Shown here piece by piece: positions 1-8,136 of a DNA stretch of 41,338 bases; within the stretch, counting starts at the first letter, position 1, and every line of letters starts with the position of its first letter. Under the pieces are notes generated by a model that was not told where the DNA came from, made no database searches, and was given only the letters and a program-made list of their open reading frames with translations. Source of the DNA: a virus; the IMG/VR virus record IMGVR_UViG_3300008261_002596, positions 1 to 41,338 of that record, one strand, 5' to 3'. Both the position numbers and the translations under genes were made by a program.

Positions 1-741
1 TTAAAACAAAAGCAGGATTTATTAAAGCAAGCAGAAGAGCAAAAGCAATTAGAAATGGTTGAGGCTAGAAAGCAAAAGTTAGCCAAAGCACAAAAGAACA
101 TGGTGATGGCATCTATTATTAAAGAGATGAAACCATTTGTCAAAGCAGGCAATATGAATACGATTAATGTAGCATTACAGAAATCAGCAACATGGCAAAA
201 TATTAAATCAAATTTAAGTAGTCAAAATGAACGAAATGCTTTTGTTAGTGAAATGATTCAAGCATCAGGATTTTTAAATACAAAGAATGCAGATTTTCAA
301 AGAGATGTAATTCCACCTAATAGAGATAGCTTTTCCACAGGTGTGCAGACAAATCGTGGTGTAGATAATTTTAAAGGCAAAGAAAGTTTACCTAAAGGAT
401 ATTCAGATGACATAGGCAGTACAGCACCTGATTCACCTGTAAATAAGACTTTGAATTTAGATAGATCAGATAGTCATGGTAGAACACCAGCAGTAGCATT
501 AAATAACATTACTGAAGTTGTGCAAAGTGGTGGATCAGCTAAAGTCATCCCTGATAATAAAGGATATGCAAATAATTCTAGTCCATTAAGAACATCATCC
601 GAAGATGAAGAATTAGAAAACCTTTGGAATACAGAGCCAAGTGAGGATGATGTAGAGCAGGATGAATTTGCATCAGAAGAATATGATGATGGCATTAGTG
701 AAGATATGGATGATGATGATTTCTTTGGCGATGAAGAATAA
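1..741 (+). CDS. Unknown protein with acidic C-terminus, 5' end outside window
   Basis: The frame is open from base 1, so the gene starts upstream; the ATG at 55 is internal. About 246 residues are visible. The first 40 are rich in Lys, Gln, Glu and Ala and look like a coiled coil or helical linker. The middle is polar and Ser/Asn-rich. The last 50 residues are strongly acidic, ending in runs of Asp/Glu, as in many phage scaffold-like, inner-head or DNA-mimic proteins. No recognised domain was found. It is separated from the convergent restriction-methyltransferase gene by 55 bp holding three imperfect TTTAGATAAGAAT-like repeats. A structural or head role is only a guess from the acidic tail. 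Confidence 0.75.
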   Translation, partial: LKQKQDLLKQAEEQKQLEMVEARKQKLAKAQKNMVMASIIKEMKPFVKAGNMNTINVALQKSATWQNIKSNLSSQNERNAFVSEMIQASGFLNTKNADFQRDVIPPNRDSFSTGVQTNRGVDNFKGKESLPKGYSDDIGSTAPDSPVNKTLNLDRSDSHGRTPAVALNNITEVVQSGGSAKVIPDNKGYANNSSPLRTSSEDEELENLWNTEPSEDDVEQDEFASEEYDDGISEDMDDDDFFGDEE

Positions 742-796
742 TAGATTTAGATAAGAATGTTTAAATTGTAATTGTTTTAGATAAGAAATAATAGTT

Positions 797-3700
797 TTAG
801 CAAGAATGTCTAACTTTATAAATGACATTTAAATATTGTTCAATCATGGTTTGGTCAAAGGTATCATCTTTTCTACTTTCCAACCAATTTTTAAGTGGCT
901 GTGAAGCACCTATTTTAAAGTCGAACATGGCTTGAGAGATATTATCAAAATAGCTAGTCTTATTGAAATACACTTTATCTGTATCAAAGAAGATTTTCTC
1001 AATCTTATTATTGGTTGTGGCATTGTATGTAGATGTAGTATCTTGAGTAGTATCATCTAGGTGGATGACTCTTAACTTACTACCTGCATCTTTATATTGG
1101 ATGAAAGTAGCAATAGATTGTGGATAAGGTACTCTTGGATAATTTGATTTAAGGAATTGGTTATATTTAGTAGTGTATGCTTTATCGTTAAGGACACCAT
1201 AGATATAATCCATAGTATCGAGAGAAGAGAAGGTTTGGTCTGTAGCTAGTGTGGGTTCATCTTGGTGAGATTTAGAGATTGCTTTCCCAAATTCGTTTAG
1301 AAAGTCAGTTGTGAAGTTAGATGATTGAGATGCAGGCATAATGCTACTGCCTTCATTATAGAGAAATAAAGGTGTAGAGTGAACACCTCTGTCACCTTTA
1401 AAGAATTTAATATCAGGAATTGTTTTTGTGTATTGTATATGTGCAAAATTATCTTCAAAACAGGTTCGAGAATAAATTAAAAATATTTGCTCTTTCGCTT
1501 GCTCATGTTTTTTGATTTCTTCTCTTCTACGAGCTGTCAATTTACTATCAAAGTAATGTCTAGTGTCAAAAACTCTATATGTTAAGGTAGAGAAAATACC
1601 ATCCTCTTTCTTATTTATAGACTGCTGAATTTTCCTAGTGTTTACTGTTTCTGAACAGTCTAAAGGTAAGATACTATTTTTTAAATAATTTTCTATTTTC
1701 ATAGAAAGTCTATCTGAATTAGTATCTAAAAGTAAATTATCACAACCTGTTGTGATACCAATACTGCTTTCTTTAAAGCAATGTTCTAAAGAAAAACTAT
1801 TTTGGTCGTATTCACTTTTAATAGAACTTTCTTGATAATATAAGTAATATTCAGGCTTGAATATCTCTATTTTTATAAAATTATTTTCCGAAATTGAATT
1901 TGTTTCCAAATATTTAAATTTACCTTCCTTTGAGCCTTTAATTTCATGATAGTGTACACTAGCCAAATTACCTACTACTTTCTTATTAGTCTTAACGAAG
2001 AATGAGATGCACACAGGTGTCTTGATGTTAAAAACATTTTCATCTTTAAAATTAAGAATGTAAATCTCATCAAAACTTTCTAATAAAGACTTTCTCATAT
2101 TTGTCATACCAATAGAAGATAAGAAACTACTGTTGGAAATATAAGCTACTACACCACTGCCATTTTGATCAATAAGATTCTGTGCATACCTAATAAACTT
2201 AATGTAGTCATCATTTAAAGCACCACTGCTACCTTTCATAGCATAATCACCCATGAGATCATTAATAAACTTGCCATTATTCTTACTCCTACCATTATAA
2301 GGTGGATTGCCAAGAACTACCATCACAGGCTGTTCTTGTCTTACTCTATTTGCTCCTATTGCCTCTTCATTTAATTGATAAACCAAATCACTCACACTCA
2401 ATAAATGCTCTTCTACATCCACTGCACCATTTAAGGTGTTTGTTAAGTAAATGTTAAATCTTTCTGTATCTTCACTTAAACTGTCTTTTAATAACTCATA
2501 CATCTTCATGTGTGCCATCACATAAGAAGGCATCATCAATTCAAAACCATTTAATCTAGGTATCAAATCTTTATTCACATAATCATTCCATAAAGAAGGA
2601 TACTTGTAATTACTCTTGATATATGAAACTACTGAATTTAAAAAATTGCCTGTGCCTGTCGCAGGATCTAAAATCTGTACCTTATGCACATTTTCTTTAT
2701 TTACCATTTCTGTTTTATATGAGTTTTCACCTACCTTTACTTTTTTATTGTAGGTATAGGATTGCTTTTCACTAGATGAAATACCATCTTTAATAGCAAA
2801 CTTAGTCTTTAAGATTTCATCTACACCTTTTACAATATAGTCCACTACTTCTACAGGTGTGTACCAAACACCCATTTGCTTTCTTAATTCAGGATCATAT
2901 TGCTCTAAAAAATTCTCATAAAAGTGAATAACTATATCATTGTTAGCCAGCTTTAAAGATGAAATGATTTTACTCATATCCGTGTTAGCTAAAATGGTTG
3001 TGATTGCATCTATCAAATTATTGATGCTTTGGGATAACTCATTCTTATCATTGCTAATGGTATCAAAGAATTGCTTTAATAAAGGATTGGTATTTGGGAT
3101 AAGATTTGAAGCATCTGATCTAGTAAAGATAGCATTTGGATCTTTTTGGAAAGCATAATACCTTGATGCAAATAAACCATAACTTAAAGTTTGTGCATAA
3201 AGGTCTGCAAATTGACTGTTATCAATATCTTCAATAAGCATCTTTTTAAATTCATTTCTATATGCCACCAGCTTGTATTTCTTTTTGGTTTTAATCTTTT
3301 GCTCAATTTCAAGATCATCAGTATTTAAAGTAGATAAGATGTCTGCTTTAAGTAGCTTAGTTTTATCTGCAAGTTTTTTAGCTAATGCCAAAGGATTATT
3401 AAAATGGATAGTGCTTGCCATGAAGTTATCTAGCAAGGTATTAAACTTATCAAAGCTGGCAGGATTGGTTTCATCTAGTTTGCATTTATCTAATAGGATG
3501 CCATCTTGGTAAAATTCAAAGTCAATAAAGTTAGTGATAAGCAATTTAGGAAATGCCTGCTTATATCTATTGAATTGGTCTTGATGTTTTTTATGAGATA
3601 AATCTTCATTAAGGTTTTTAGTTTCAATATAGAAAGCTACCAAAGAGTTTTGAGTATAGACTTCCATATCAATTTTATTTTTACCTTTGCCTGTTGGTTC

Positions 3701-3811
3701 ATCAGTAAAGACAAGACCTTTAAGAATAGATTTAAGAGCAGGACGATAAGAGTATTCAGAACCATTACGAGATTCGATATCTTTAAGTTGGTTTAGGTAT
3801 GTAGTAAGCAT
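797..3811 (-). CDS. Restriction endonuclease-DNA adenine methyltransferase fusion (type ISP / IIG-like)
   Basis: This 1004-residue protein probably cuts and adenine-methylates DNA. Seen: an N-terminal PD-(D/E)XK-like nuclease signature (D48, E63-x-K65); a YTPxxVVDYIV helix near 317-327 that leads into gamma-class N6-adenine methylases; the SAM motif DPATGTGNF at 382-390; a GFELMMPSY segment at 422-430; and the catalytic NPPY at 502-505. The C-terminal 400 residues fit the target-recognition part of type ISP enzymes, with a YIYGVLNDKAY...YPRVPYP stretch. The SNF2-type helicase of full LlaGI/LlaBIII enzymes (about 1570 aa) is absent, so it is closer to a type IIG architecture. Its ATG directly follows the TAA of the upstream 93-aa gene, with little Shine-Dalgarno sequence, suggesting coupled translation. 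Family assignment is strong; specificity and activity are unknown. It could protect phage DNA, attack competing phages, or act on host DNA. Confidence 0.88.
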   Translation of the reverse strand: MLTTYLNQLKDIESRNGSEYSYRPALKSILKGLVFTDEPTGKGKNKIDMEVYTQNSLVAFYIETKNLNEDLSHKKHQDQFNRYKQAFPKLLITNFIDFEFYQDGILLDKCKLDETNPASFDKFNTLLDNFMASTIHFNNPLALAKKLADKTKLLKADILSTLNTDDLEIEQKIKTKKKYKLVAYRNEFKKMLIEDIDNSQFADLYAQTLSYGLFASRYYAFQKDPNAIFTRSDASNLIPNTNPLLKQFFDTISNDKNELSQSINNLIDAITTILANTDMSKIISSLKLANNDIVIHFYENFLEQYDPELRKQMGVWYTPVEVVDYIVKGVDEILKTKFAIKDGISSSEKQSYTYNKKVKVGENSYKTEMVNKENVHKVQILDPATGTGNFLNSVVSYIKSNYKYPSLWNDYVNKDLIPRLNGFELMMPSYVMAHMKMYELLKDSLSEDTERFNIYLTNTLNGAVDVEEHLLSVSDLVYQLNEEAIGANRVRQEQPVMVVLGNPPYNGRSKNNGKFINDLMGDYAMKGSSGALNDDYIKFIRYAQNLIDQNGSGVVAYISNSSFLSSIGMTNMRKSLLESFDEIYILNFKDENVFNIKTPVCISFFVKTNKKVVGNLASVHYHEIKGSKEGKFKYLETNSISENNFIKIEIFKPEYYLYYQESSIKSEYDQNSFSLEHCFKESSIGITTGCDNLLLDTNSDRLSMKIENYLKNSILPLDCSETVNTRKIQQSINKKEDGIFSTLTYRVFDTRHYFDSKLTARRREEIKKHEQAKEQIFLIYSRTCFEDNFAHIQYTKTIPDIKFFKGDRGVHSTPLFLYNEGSSIMPASQSSNFTTDFLNEFGKAISKSHQDEPTLATDQTFSSLDTMDYIYGVLNDKAYTTKYNQFLKSNYPRVPYPQSIATFIQYKDAGSKLRVIHLDDTTQDTTSTYNATTNNKIEKIFFDTDKVYFNKTSYFDNISQAMFDFKIGASQPLKNWLESRKDDTFDQTMIEQYLNVIYKVRHSC

Positions 3812-4093
3812 TTATATTTCATGTCTTTTTTTGAGAACAAAAGAGTAAAGATCTGAGTCAATCTTTAGATATTTAGGTTGTGCAAAGAGATAAGTATCTT
3901 TGTATGAGTACAGCCATTCTTTTCCATCATGGTAAACATGATGGATTGTGTTGGTGTTTGTAACCAAAAGAAAACTATTAACATCAAGACTTTTAAGAGA
4001 GAGAAAAAAGAAATGATCATAGAACTTTGTGCAAAGAAATTCATTTAAAGTTCCACTTTGTACTTTAAGGTATAAATCTTCTTCTTTTAACAT
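3812..4093 (-). CDS. Unknown 93-aa protein coupled to the restriction-methyltransferase
   Basis: A 93-residue protein with alternating hydrophobic and charged residues, a Phe-rich patch (FYDHFFFLSL, about residues 24-33) and a basic end. No domain or membrane segment was recognised. Its TAA stop is immediately followed by the ATG of the restriction-methyltransferase gene, so the two are translated as a unit. It begins 9 bp after the stop of the next gene upstream. The start has only a weak ribosome site. The arrangement resembles small control or inhibitor proteins encoded ahead of restriction genes, but no helix-turn-helix could be identified, so that role is speculation. Confidence 0.7.
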   Translation of the reverse strand: MLKEEDLYLKVQSGTLNEFLCTKFYDHFFFLSLKSLDVNSFLLVTNTNTIHHVYHDGKEWLYSYKDTYLFAQPKYLKIDSDLYSFVLKKRHEI

Positions 4094-4102
4094 TTTTGTG
4101 GA

Positions 4103-4384
4103 TTACTTAGACTTTCTATATGCTTCACAGATTTCTTTAAATCTTGCTTGACCATCTTTCCATTCTTGACTGTTATAGTCAGTGGTGTCTTCTTCCATAG
4201 GATATTCATCTTGTTTTTCAACAGGATCACACCATTCACTTGGATCAATATCTGCTAAAGACCATTCATCAGTGGATTTAGGTAAGGTACTCATTTGACC
4301 CCATGCAGGTGGTGCAGGATGTTCAGAAATGTTAGTCCAATTGAATTTAGGTTGGTTAGTAGACCATGTTTTTTGATTTGTCAT
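4103..4384 (-). CDS. Unknown acidic Trp/Pro-rich 93-aa protein
   Basis: A small acidic protein with seven Trp and many Pro, Asp and Glu residues. No domain was recognised. The start is supported by AAAGGATTAGTCAAAATG (AAAGGA seven to eight bases before ATG). A copy of the TTGCAAT/AAGTGTT minus-strand promoter lies about 30 bp upstream, so this is the first gene of a transcript that likely continues into the 93-aa gene and the restriction-methyltransferase. Low-complexity acidic composition may indicate a disordered or DNA-mimicking protein; this is inference only. Confidence 0.72.
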   Translation of the reverse strand: MTNQKTWSTNQPKFNWTNISEHPAPPAWGQMSTLPKSTDEWSLADIDPSEWCDPVEKQDEYPMEEDTTDYNSQEWKDGQARFKEICEAYRKSK

Positions 4385-4412
4385 TTTGACTAATCCTTTG
4401 TGTTTTTGTTAT

Positions 4413-4453
4413 TGATACTACATAAACACTTAGGATTAAGATTTATTGCAAGT
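4413..4453 (-). promoter_or_regulatory. Minus-strand promoter, TTGCAAT/AAGTGTT class
   Basis: On the minus strand: TTGCAAT (4451-4445), a 13-bp gap, AAGTGTT (4431-4425), four bases, then TAGTAT (4420-4415) as a -10-like box. One of seven copies with near-identical spacing. It reads toward the 4103-4384 gene. Confidence 0.65.
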
Positions 4454-5197
4454 TCAATAAGAAAAATATTTTTTCATAAAATAATGTAATGGCTTTCTCT
4501 TATATTGGTAATGCAATCCATATTGCTCTTGGAAAGGATACATCTCATTCAAATCTCTAAGTTTTGATCCATATTTATTGACCATGAGATCATGTAAATC
4601 ATCAAGATCAGGGATATGTTTTAAAGAAGCAAGATCAGCCTCTACTTGCAGAGCAACAGATAATTGTTGAAAAATCCATTGCTGTGCAGGATGATCTAAT
4701 AAGACATTTTGAAGAGTACTTAAAAGAACATCACCAAGAGAAAGGTAATAGAAAGTGAAGTAATAAGGATCATGTGATTCAAGGTATTTAGAAATACAGT
4801 AATCAAGAGTAGAGAAAGTAGTTTTATCTTTAATGCGAGTATGCAAAGTAGTTGGACACAAAATACCATCTTGATCTTTAAAAGAATAGACACTATCTTC
4901 AGCCAAAGGCACTGATCCAATTTCTTTACCTAAGATGGTAGTAGTATCTTTACCAGCTTGACGAGTATCTGTTAAAGTGGTGGCATCTGCTTGATAAAGC
5001 ATGAAAGCATACAAAGAGATATTTTCATTAGTGTTAAGTTCAAAACAAGTATGGTGTTGTAAAACATTTAACCATAATTCGGATTGAGAGTAAAAATTAG
5101 GATCAAGAGCCTGTAGGAAGTCTTTAACATCTTGATCATTTTCTTCAATTCGTTTTAAGACGATTTGTTCAAATTTTTGAAACAGTAGGTTAGACAT
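4454..5197 (-). CDS. Unknown 247-aa protein
   Basis: A soluble-looking protein of 247 residues with many aromatic residues and a Tyr-rich C-terminus (YGLHYQYKRKPLHYFMKKYFSY region). It has no signal peptide, no clear membrane helix and no motif I recognise. The start has AAAAAGGTAAACACTATG, a good ribosome site. It lacks the TTGCAAT/AAGTGTT promoter; a TTTATTATAAG sequence lies about 39-50 bp before the ATG and could be a divergent late-type element. It is divergent from the 5332 gene and ends about 70 bp before the next gene, with that gene's promoter in between. Confidence 0.72.
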   Translation of the reverse strand: MSNLLFQKFEQIVLKRIEENDQDVKDFLQALDPNFYSQSELWLNVLQHHTCFELNTNENISLYAFMLYQADATTLTDTRQAGKDTTTILGKEIGSVPLAEDSVYSFKDQDGILCPTTLHTRIKDKTTFSTLDYCISKYLESHDPYYFTFYYLSLGDVLLSTLQNVLLDHPAQQWIFQQLSVALQVEADLASLKHIPDLDDLHDLMVNKYGSKLRDLNEMYPFQEQYGLHYQYKRKPLHYFMKKYFSY

Positions 5198-5263
5198 AGT
5201 GTTTACCTTTTTATTTAGATGTGGATGGTAAACAGACTTATAATAAAGTGTAGAGGATTTCTG

Positions 5264-5294
5264 TTTTTAATAATGAATTTATTTTATATGTTTT
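5264..5294 (+). promoter_or_regulatory. Putative late promoter, 31-bp repeated segment (copy 1)
   Basis: A 31-bp AT-rich segment that recurs at 6141-6171 with one mismatch. Its core TTTTATATG (5282-5290) ends 42 bp before the 5332 start codon. The same core at similar distance precedes several plus-strand genes, resembling T4 late promoters (TATAAATA) rather than a -35/-10 pair. Confidence 0.5.
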
Positions 5295-5331
5295 TAAGAA
5301 TGTTCATTTACTTTTTCAAAAAGGACAAAAA

Positions 5332-6096
5332 ATGTTTAGAAGATTAAACTCTTTAGCTAAAAAAATAGCAGTAGCATCTCAAAGAACACAATCTAGTATT
5401 CCAGCTACTCGTAGTCGTTTTGCATCTCGTTCTCGTTTCGCTATGGAAGATCAAGGTGTGAGCCTTAGCGAACTTTCACCACAAATGCAAGATACAGCAC
5501 ACTCATTATGGCTTGGTGGTGACAATCCCGAATATGAGATCGCACAAGATATTATTCATGATGAGATCAATCTATTAAATTCTACTGTATTTCCAGAAAT
5601 TACTATGGAAAAATACGGTTTAGAATATGATTACTATCATGGTGAATTTTCTGTTGAAATTGCTAGAATCGATTTTACCGATCTTTTGATGACACCACGA
5701 TTTGCAAAGTATAAAAGTCTTGGTAAATTCCTAAGAAGCATTATCTCAGATTTTGATGATTCTAGTACCACAGTCAGTACAGGATTTCATGGTGGCTACA
5801 AGTTGAAAGGAAATCAAGACTATGCTGAAGGCACAACAAGTTTCTTATTATATCGCATTCAAGACGAAATTGGTCAATATTATGGCTCTGATCCTAAAAA
5901 GGGATTTGCTGGTTTAAAGAATTTGGTTGAAGATTTTGTAGATGAGGTTAGAGAATATGTAACAGATTTCTTACATGAAATTACACAGATCATTCGTAAC
6001 GAATTTGAAAATATTGAAAGTTTTGAATATTTTAAAGACCGAGCAGAAGATAATGATTATAAATTTGACCCGAGGACAGGTAAAATTGTTTCCTAA
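5332..6096 (+). CDS. Unknown 254-aa protein with basic N-terminal leader
   Basis: The start is supported by AAAAAGGACAAAAAATG. The first about 37 residues are basic and Ser/Arg-rich (MFRRLNSLAKK..., then SRFASRSRFA) and look like the leader seen on other plus-strand proteins here. The rest is acidic, with a central Tyr/Asp-rich part and a helical C-terminus (residues about 195-235, FVDEVREYVTDFLHEITQI). No enzyme motif was recognised. The late-type promoter and leader suggest a virion-associated protein, possibly head-packaged. Processing at the basic-to-acidic junction near residue 38 is conceivable but unproven. Confidence 0.75.
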   Translation: MFRRLNSLAKKIAVASQRTQSSIPATRSRFASRSRFAMEDQGVSLSELSPQMQDTAHSLWLGGDNPEYEIAQDIIHDEINLLNSTVFPEITMEKYGLEYDYYHGEFSVEIARIDFTDLLMTPRFAKYKSLGKFLRSIISDFDDSSTTVSTGFHGGYKLKGNQDYAEGTTSFLLYRIQDEIGQYYGSDPKKGFAGLKNLVEDFVDEVREYVTDFLHEITQIIRNEFENIESFEYFKDRAEDNDYKFDPRTGKIVS

Positions 6097-6140
6097 TTAC
6101 TTTTTTTAATAAAAACTACCTAACATATTAGATCACTTCT

Positions 6141-6171
6141 TTTTTAATAATGTATTTATTTTATATGTTTT
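6141..6171 (+). promoter_or_regulatory. Putative late promoter, 31-bp repeated segment (copy 2)
   Basis: Second copy of the segment at 5264-5294, differing at one base. TTTTATATG lies at 6159-6167, 40 bp before the ATG at 6207. The conserved spacing argues that the more upstream ATG at 6150, which falls inside this element, is not the start. Confidence 0.5.
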
Positions 6172-6206
6172 ATTTAAACTATAAAGATCAAAAAGGAAGT
6201 GATGCT

Positions 6207-6704
6207 ATGAATAAGCACAATGCTATTAAAAAAGCAATGCTACAAAGATTATCTGCTGATAATCAAAGAGATATTCCAAAATATGTACAAGACAAAGCAG
6301 AGTTTTTTGAAAAAGAAAAAGGATATGATACAGGATATGCTTTTAGTACAGCTTGGAGCATTTATTGTAAATATAAAAATCCCAACGATAAAGCACATTG
6401 CACAAAAGATCCAAGTGAATATTTTACAGGTAAAACAGCAAGTTTCAAATATGCAGGTGCTGTAAAAGAAATGCTTATGGATGCTATTGATGAAAGCATT
6501 AAATATCTTGAACAAATCACTAAACTTGATTTACTAGATGATGATGTTTTATTTGATCTTACACAGGAATATGTAATGAGTTCTTTTAATCCTAGAACAG
6601 AAATGCAGATTGAAAAGCTATTATTTTCAAAAGGTGTTAATAAATTTTTGATTGGTAAGTTTTTAAATAAAGTTCAATTTGAAACACAAGAAGTTCCATT
6701 TTAA
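6207..6704 (+). CDS. Unknown protein with AWSxYCKYKNP-HC motif
   Basis: A 165-residue protein starting at 6207, where AAAAAGGAAGTGATGCTATG gives a strong ribosome site; an upstream in-frame ATG at 6150 lies in the promoter-like repeat and lacks a site. Residues about 39-68 carry the pattern GYAFSTAWSIYCKYKNP followed by HC and DPSEYF. From memory, this pattern recurs in short proteins of large myoviruses, where its function is unknown. The remainder is helical and acidic. The gene ends exactly where the convergent 6705-8039 gene ends, with no terminator between. Late promoter context suggests a virion or late protein. Confidence 0.75.
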   Translation: MNKHNAIKKAMLQRLSADNQRDIPKYVQDKAEFFEKEKGYDTGYAFSTAWSIYCKYKNPNDKAHCTKDPSEYFTGKTASFKYAGAVKEMLMDAIDESIKYLEQITKLDLLDDDVLFDLTQEYVMSSFNPRTEMQIEKLLFSKGVNKFLIGKFLNKVQFETQEVPF

Positions 6705-8039
6705 TTAAAAGGTAATCTTCATTTCACCTACTTGATTTCCATTTACATTTTTAATGACTACTTGACTGCATTCCTTTAAATCTAAATCATTGATTTGGAT
6801 ATTTTCAATGATTAAGGTTGCACCTTCTGTCATTTGGAATTTCATTCCATTGATGCCTGCACTCTTAAACACTTTGGTTTCTGTTTTAATAGTATCTGTT
6901 TTCATAACAGGTATATCCTTTTCTATAGGTGGTTGCTCTACTATAGGTTGCTCTATAATGGTTGGTTGTTCTATAATGGTTGGTTGTTCTATAATGGTTG
7001 GTTGTTCTACAATGGTTGCAGGTTGCTCTACAATGGTAGGTTGGTTATCTAAAAGATGTTTAAAATCATCTTGGTATTTCATTTCCATCATGTCTTTTAC
7101 TTCTGTTTTAAGTACAGATGGAATGCCACAACCAAAAATGCCTTTAAATGCTTGATCAATCTTATGGAAGTTTTTAGTCCATTCTTTATCAAGAACAGGA
7201 TCAGTAACCATATCAATCAGCCATTGTCTTTTGATTTCAAGATACTGTTCTTTGCTGTATCGTTCTGATTTACCTTGTATTACAGATAAAACATGATCTG
7301 TTAATAAGATCGCACCTTGTTCATACCAAGATTCTACTCTTGGTGGTAAAGGTGTGCTTGTAGTCATATCCAAAGGATTTTCAAGACCATTTAAGAAATT
7401 GTTAATGTTTTCTCTGATACATTTTCTGTAAAAATCTACAGGATTTTCATTATGCACATTCACAGGTAGTAAACGATATGGTTTATCCATACAGTTTTTT
7501 TCAATCACTAACCAATCTTCTTTTTGAATGATTGTTTTAATAAAATTTTCAACTGTGAACACAAAAAAGTCACTTTCTTGTTTGCAGTCCTCTGCTGGTA
7601 ATAGAGATCTTAACATTTTAAACCTTTGTGATATTTCCCAAAAGTTTGGATAGTGTTTTTGAATGGTTTCAATCGTAGGTTTGATTTTTTGCACAATCTC
7701 AATAAATGGTATGCCTAAATCATCTGCTTCTTTTTTTGCCCATTCTCTTATAGGATGTCCTGACATATCTTTTAAATGAAAGACAAGCATTGTAGTAAAT
7801 GGAATGATTGGAAAAGACTTTTTGGTTGGATCTTTATGTCCACCAAACATAAAATTCATGCCTAGTTCTTTTCTCAATGCAGGTAAAATCACATCTTTAA
7901 TGTTTTCCAACCTGCCACCTACAAAGTAGCATTGAAATGGAAAATTGAGATTGTCATTAGTGATTTGAAAGCTATTTGGATTATCAAATAATGCTTTAAT
8001 TTTTTTGCCATCTGTTGGTAATGGTATGCTTGTTGTCAT
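6705..8039 (-). CDS. Unknown protein with possible DUF2325-like domain and PTIIEQ repeats
   Basis: 444 residues in three parts. Residues about 35-120 contain YFVGGRLENIKDVI and, about 55 residues later, SGHPIREWAKK...LGIPFIEI. This spacing and wording resemble DUF2325 (VGGR ... SHNA...K..A...G.P), a Rossmann-like fold, but the match is from memory. The middle is helical. Residues about 336-376 are a tandem PTI(I/V)EQ repeat of about seven units, probably an extended linker. The last about 50 residues are short alternating hydrophobic strands (TLIIENIQI...QVVIKNVNG...EMKITF), perhaps a beta-solenoid or attachment domain. Start: AAAGGAAAACTTTAAATG. No TTGCAAT/AAGTGTT promoter was found upstream. 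Function not known. Confidence 0.78.
   Translation of the reverse strand: MTTSIPLPTDGKKIKALFDNPNSFQITNDNLNFPFQCYFVGGRLENIKDVILPALRKELGMNFMFGGHKDPTKKSFPIIPFTTMLVFHLKDMSGHPIREWAKKEADDLGIPFIEIVQKIKPTIETIQKHYPNFWEISQRFKMLRSLLPAEDCKQESDFFVFTVENFIKTIIQKEDWLVIEKNCMDKPYRLLPVNVHNENPVDFYRKCIRENINNFLNGLENPLDMTTSTPLPPRVESWYEQGAILLTDHVLSVIQGKSERYSKEQYLEIKRQWLIDMVTDPVLDKEWTKNFHKIDQAFKGIFGCGIPSVLKTEVKDMMEMKYQDDFKHLLDNQPTIVEQPATIVEQPTIIEQPTIIEQPTIIEQPIVEQPPIEKDIPVMKTDTIKTETKVFKSAGINGMKFQMTEGATLIIENIQINDLDLKECSQVVIKNVNGNQVGEMKITF
6930..7038 (-). repeat. 18-bp coding tandem repeat (PTIIEQ units)
   Basis: On the plus strand an 18-bp unit of the form GGTTGTTCTATAATGGTT repeats about four to five times almost exactly, with shorter degenerate units on both sides. 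In the gene it encodes Pro-Thr-Ile-Ile-Glu-Gln. The length is a multiple of three and the frame is kept, so copy number could vary without breaking the gene. Confidence 0.85.
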
Positions 8040-8136
8040 TTAAAGTTTTCCTTTGTTGACTGTTTGGTTTTTATTCTTAAAGTATTTAAAATTAAATTTT
8101 ACATTTTTAGATCACTTTTTTTGTGATCACCTGCAT

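Noticed and set aside
742-796. Repeated TTTAGATAAGAA words between convergent genes as a regulatory array
   Set aside because: Short, imperfect and AT-rich; could be low-complexity sequence or joint coding remnants.
4103-4384. Homology with the 12008 protein because both contain DEWSL
   Set aside because: Only five residues match; the rest differs and composition is low-complexity.
5198-5331. Two-box minus promoter before the 4454-5197 gene
   Set aside because: No TTGCAAT or AAGTGTT at suitable positions; only an AT-rich TTTATTATAAG was found.
6930-7038. Regular 18-bp repeats as a CRISPR array
   Set aside because: Units are directly adjacent, lie in frame in a gene and have no spacers.
8110-8128. 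GATCAC-T7-GTGATC hairpin as a terminator
   Set aside because: The stem is only 6 bp and neither strand has a following T-tract; at most an operator-like palindrome.
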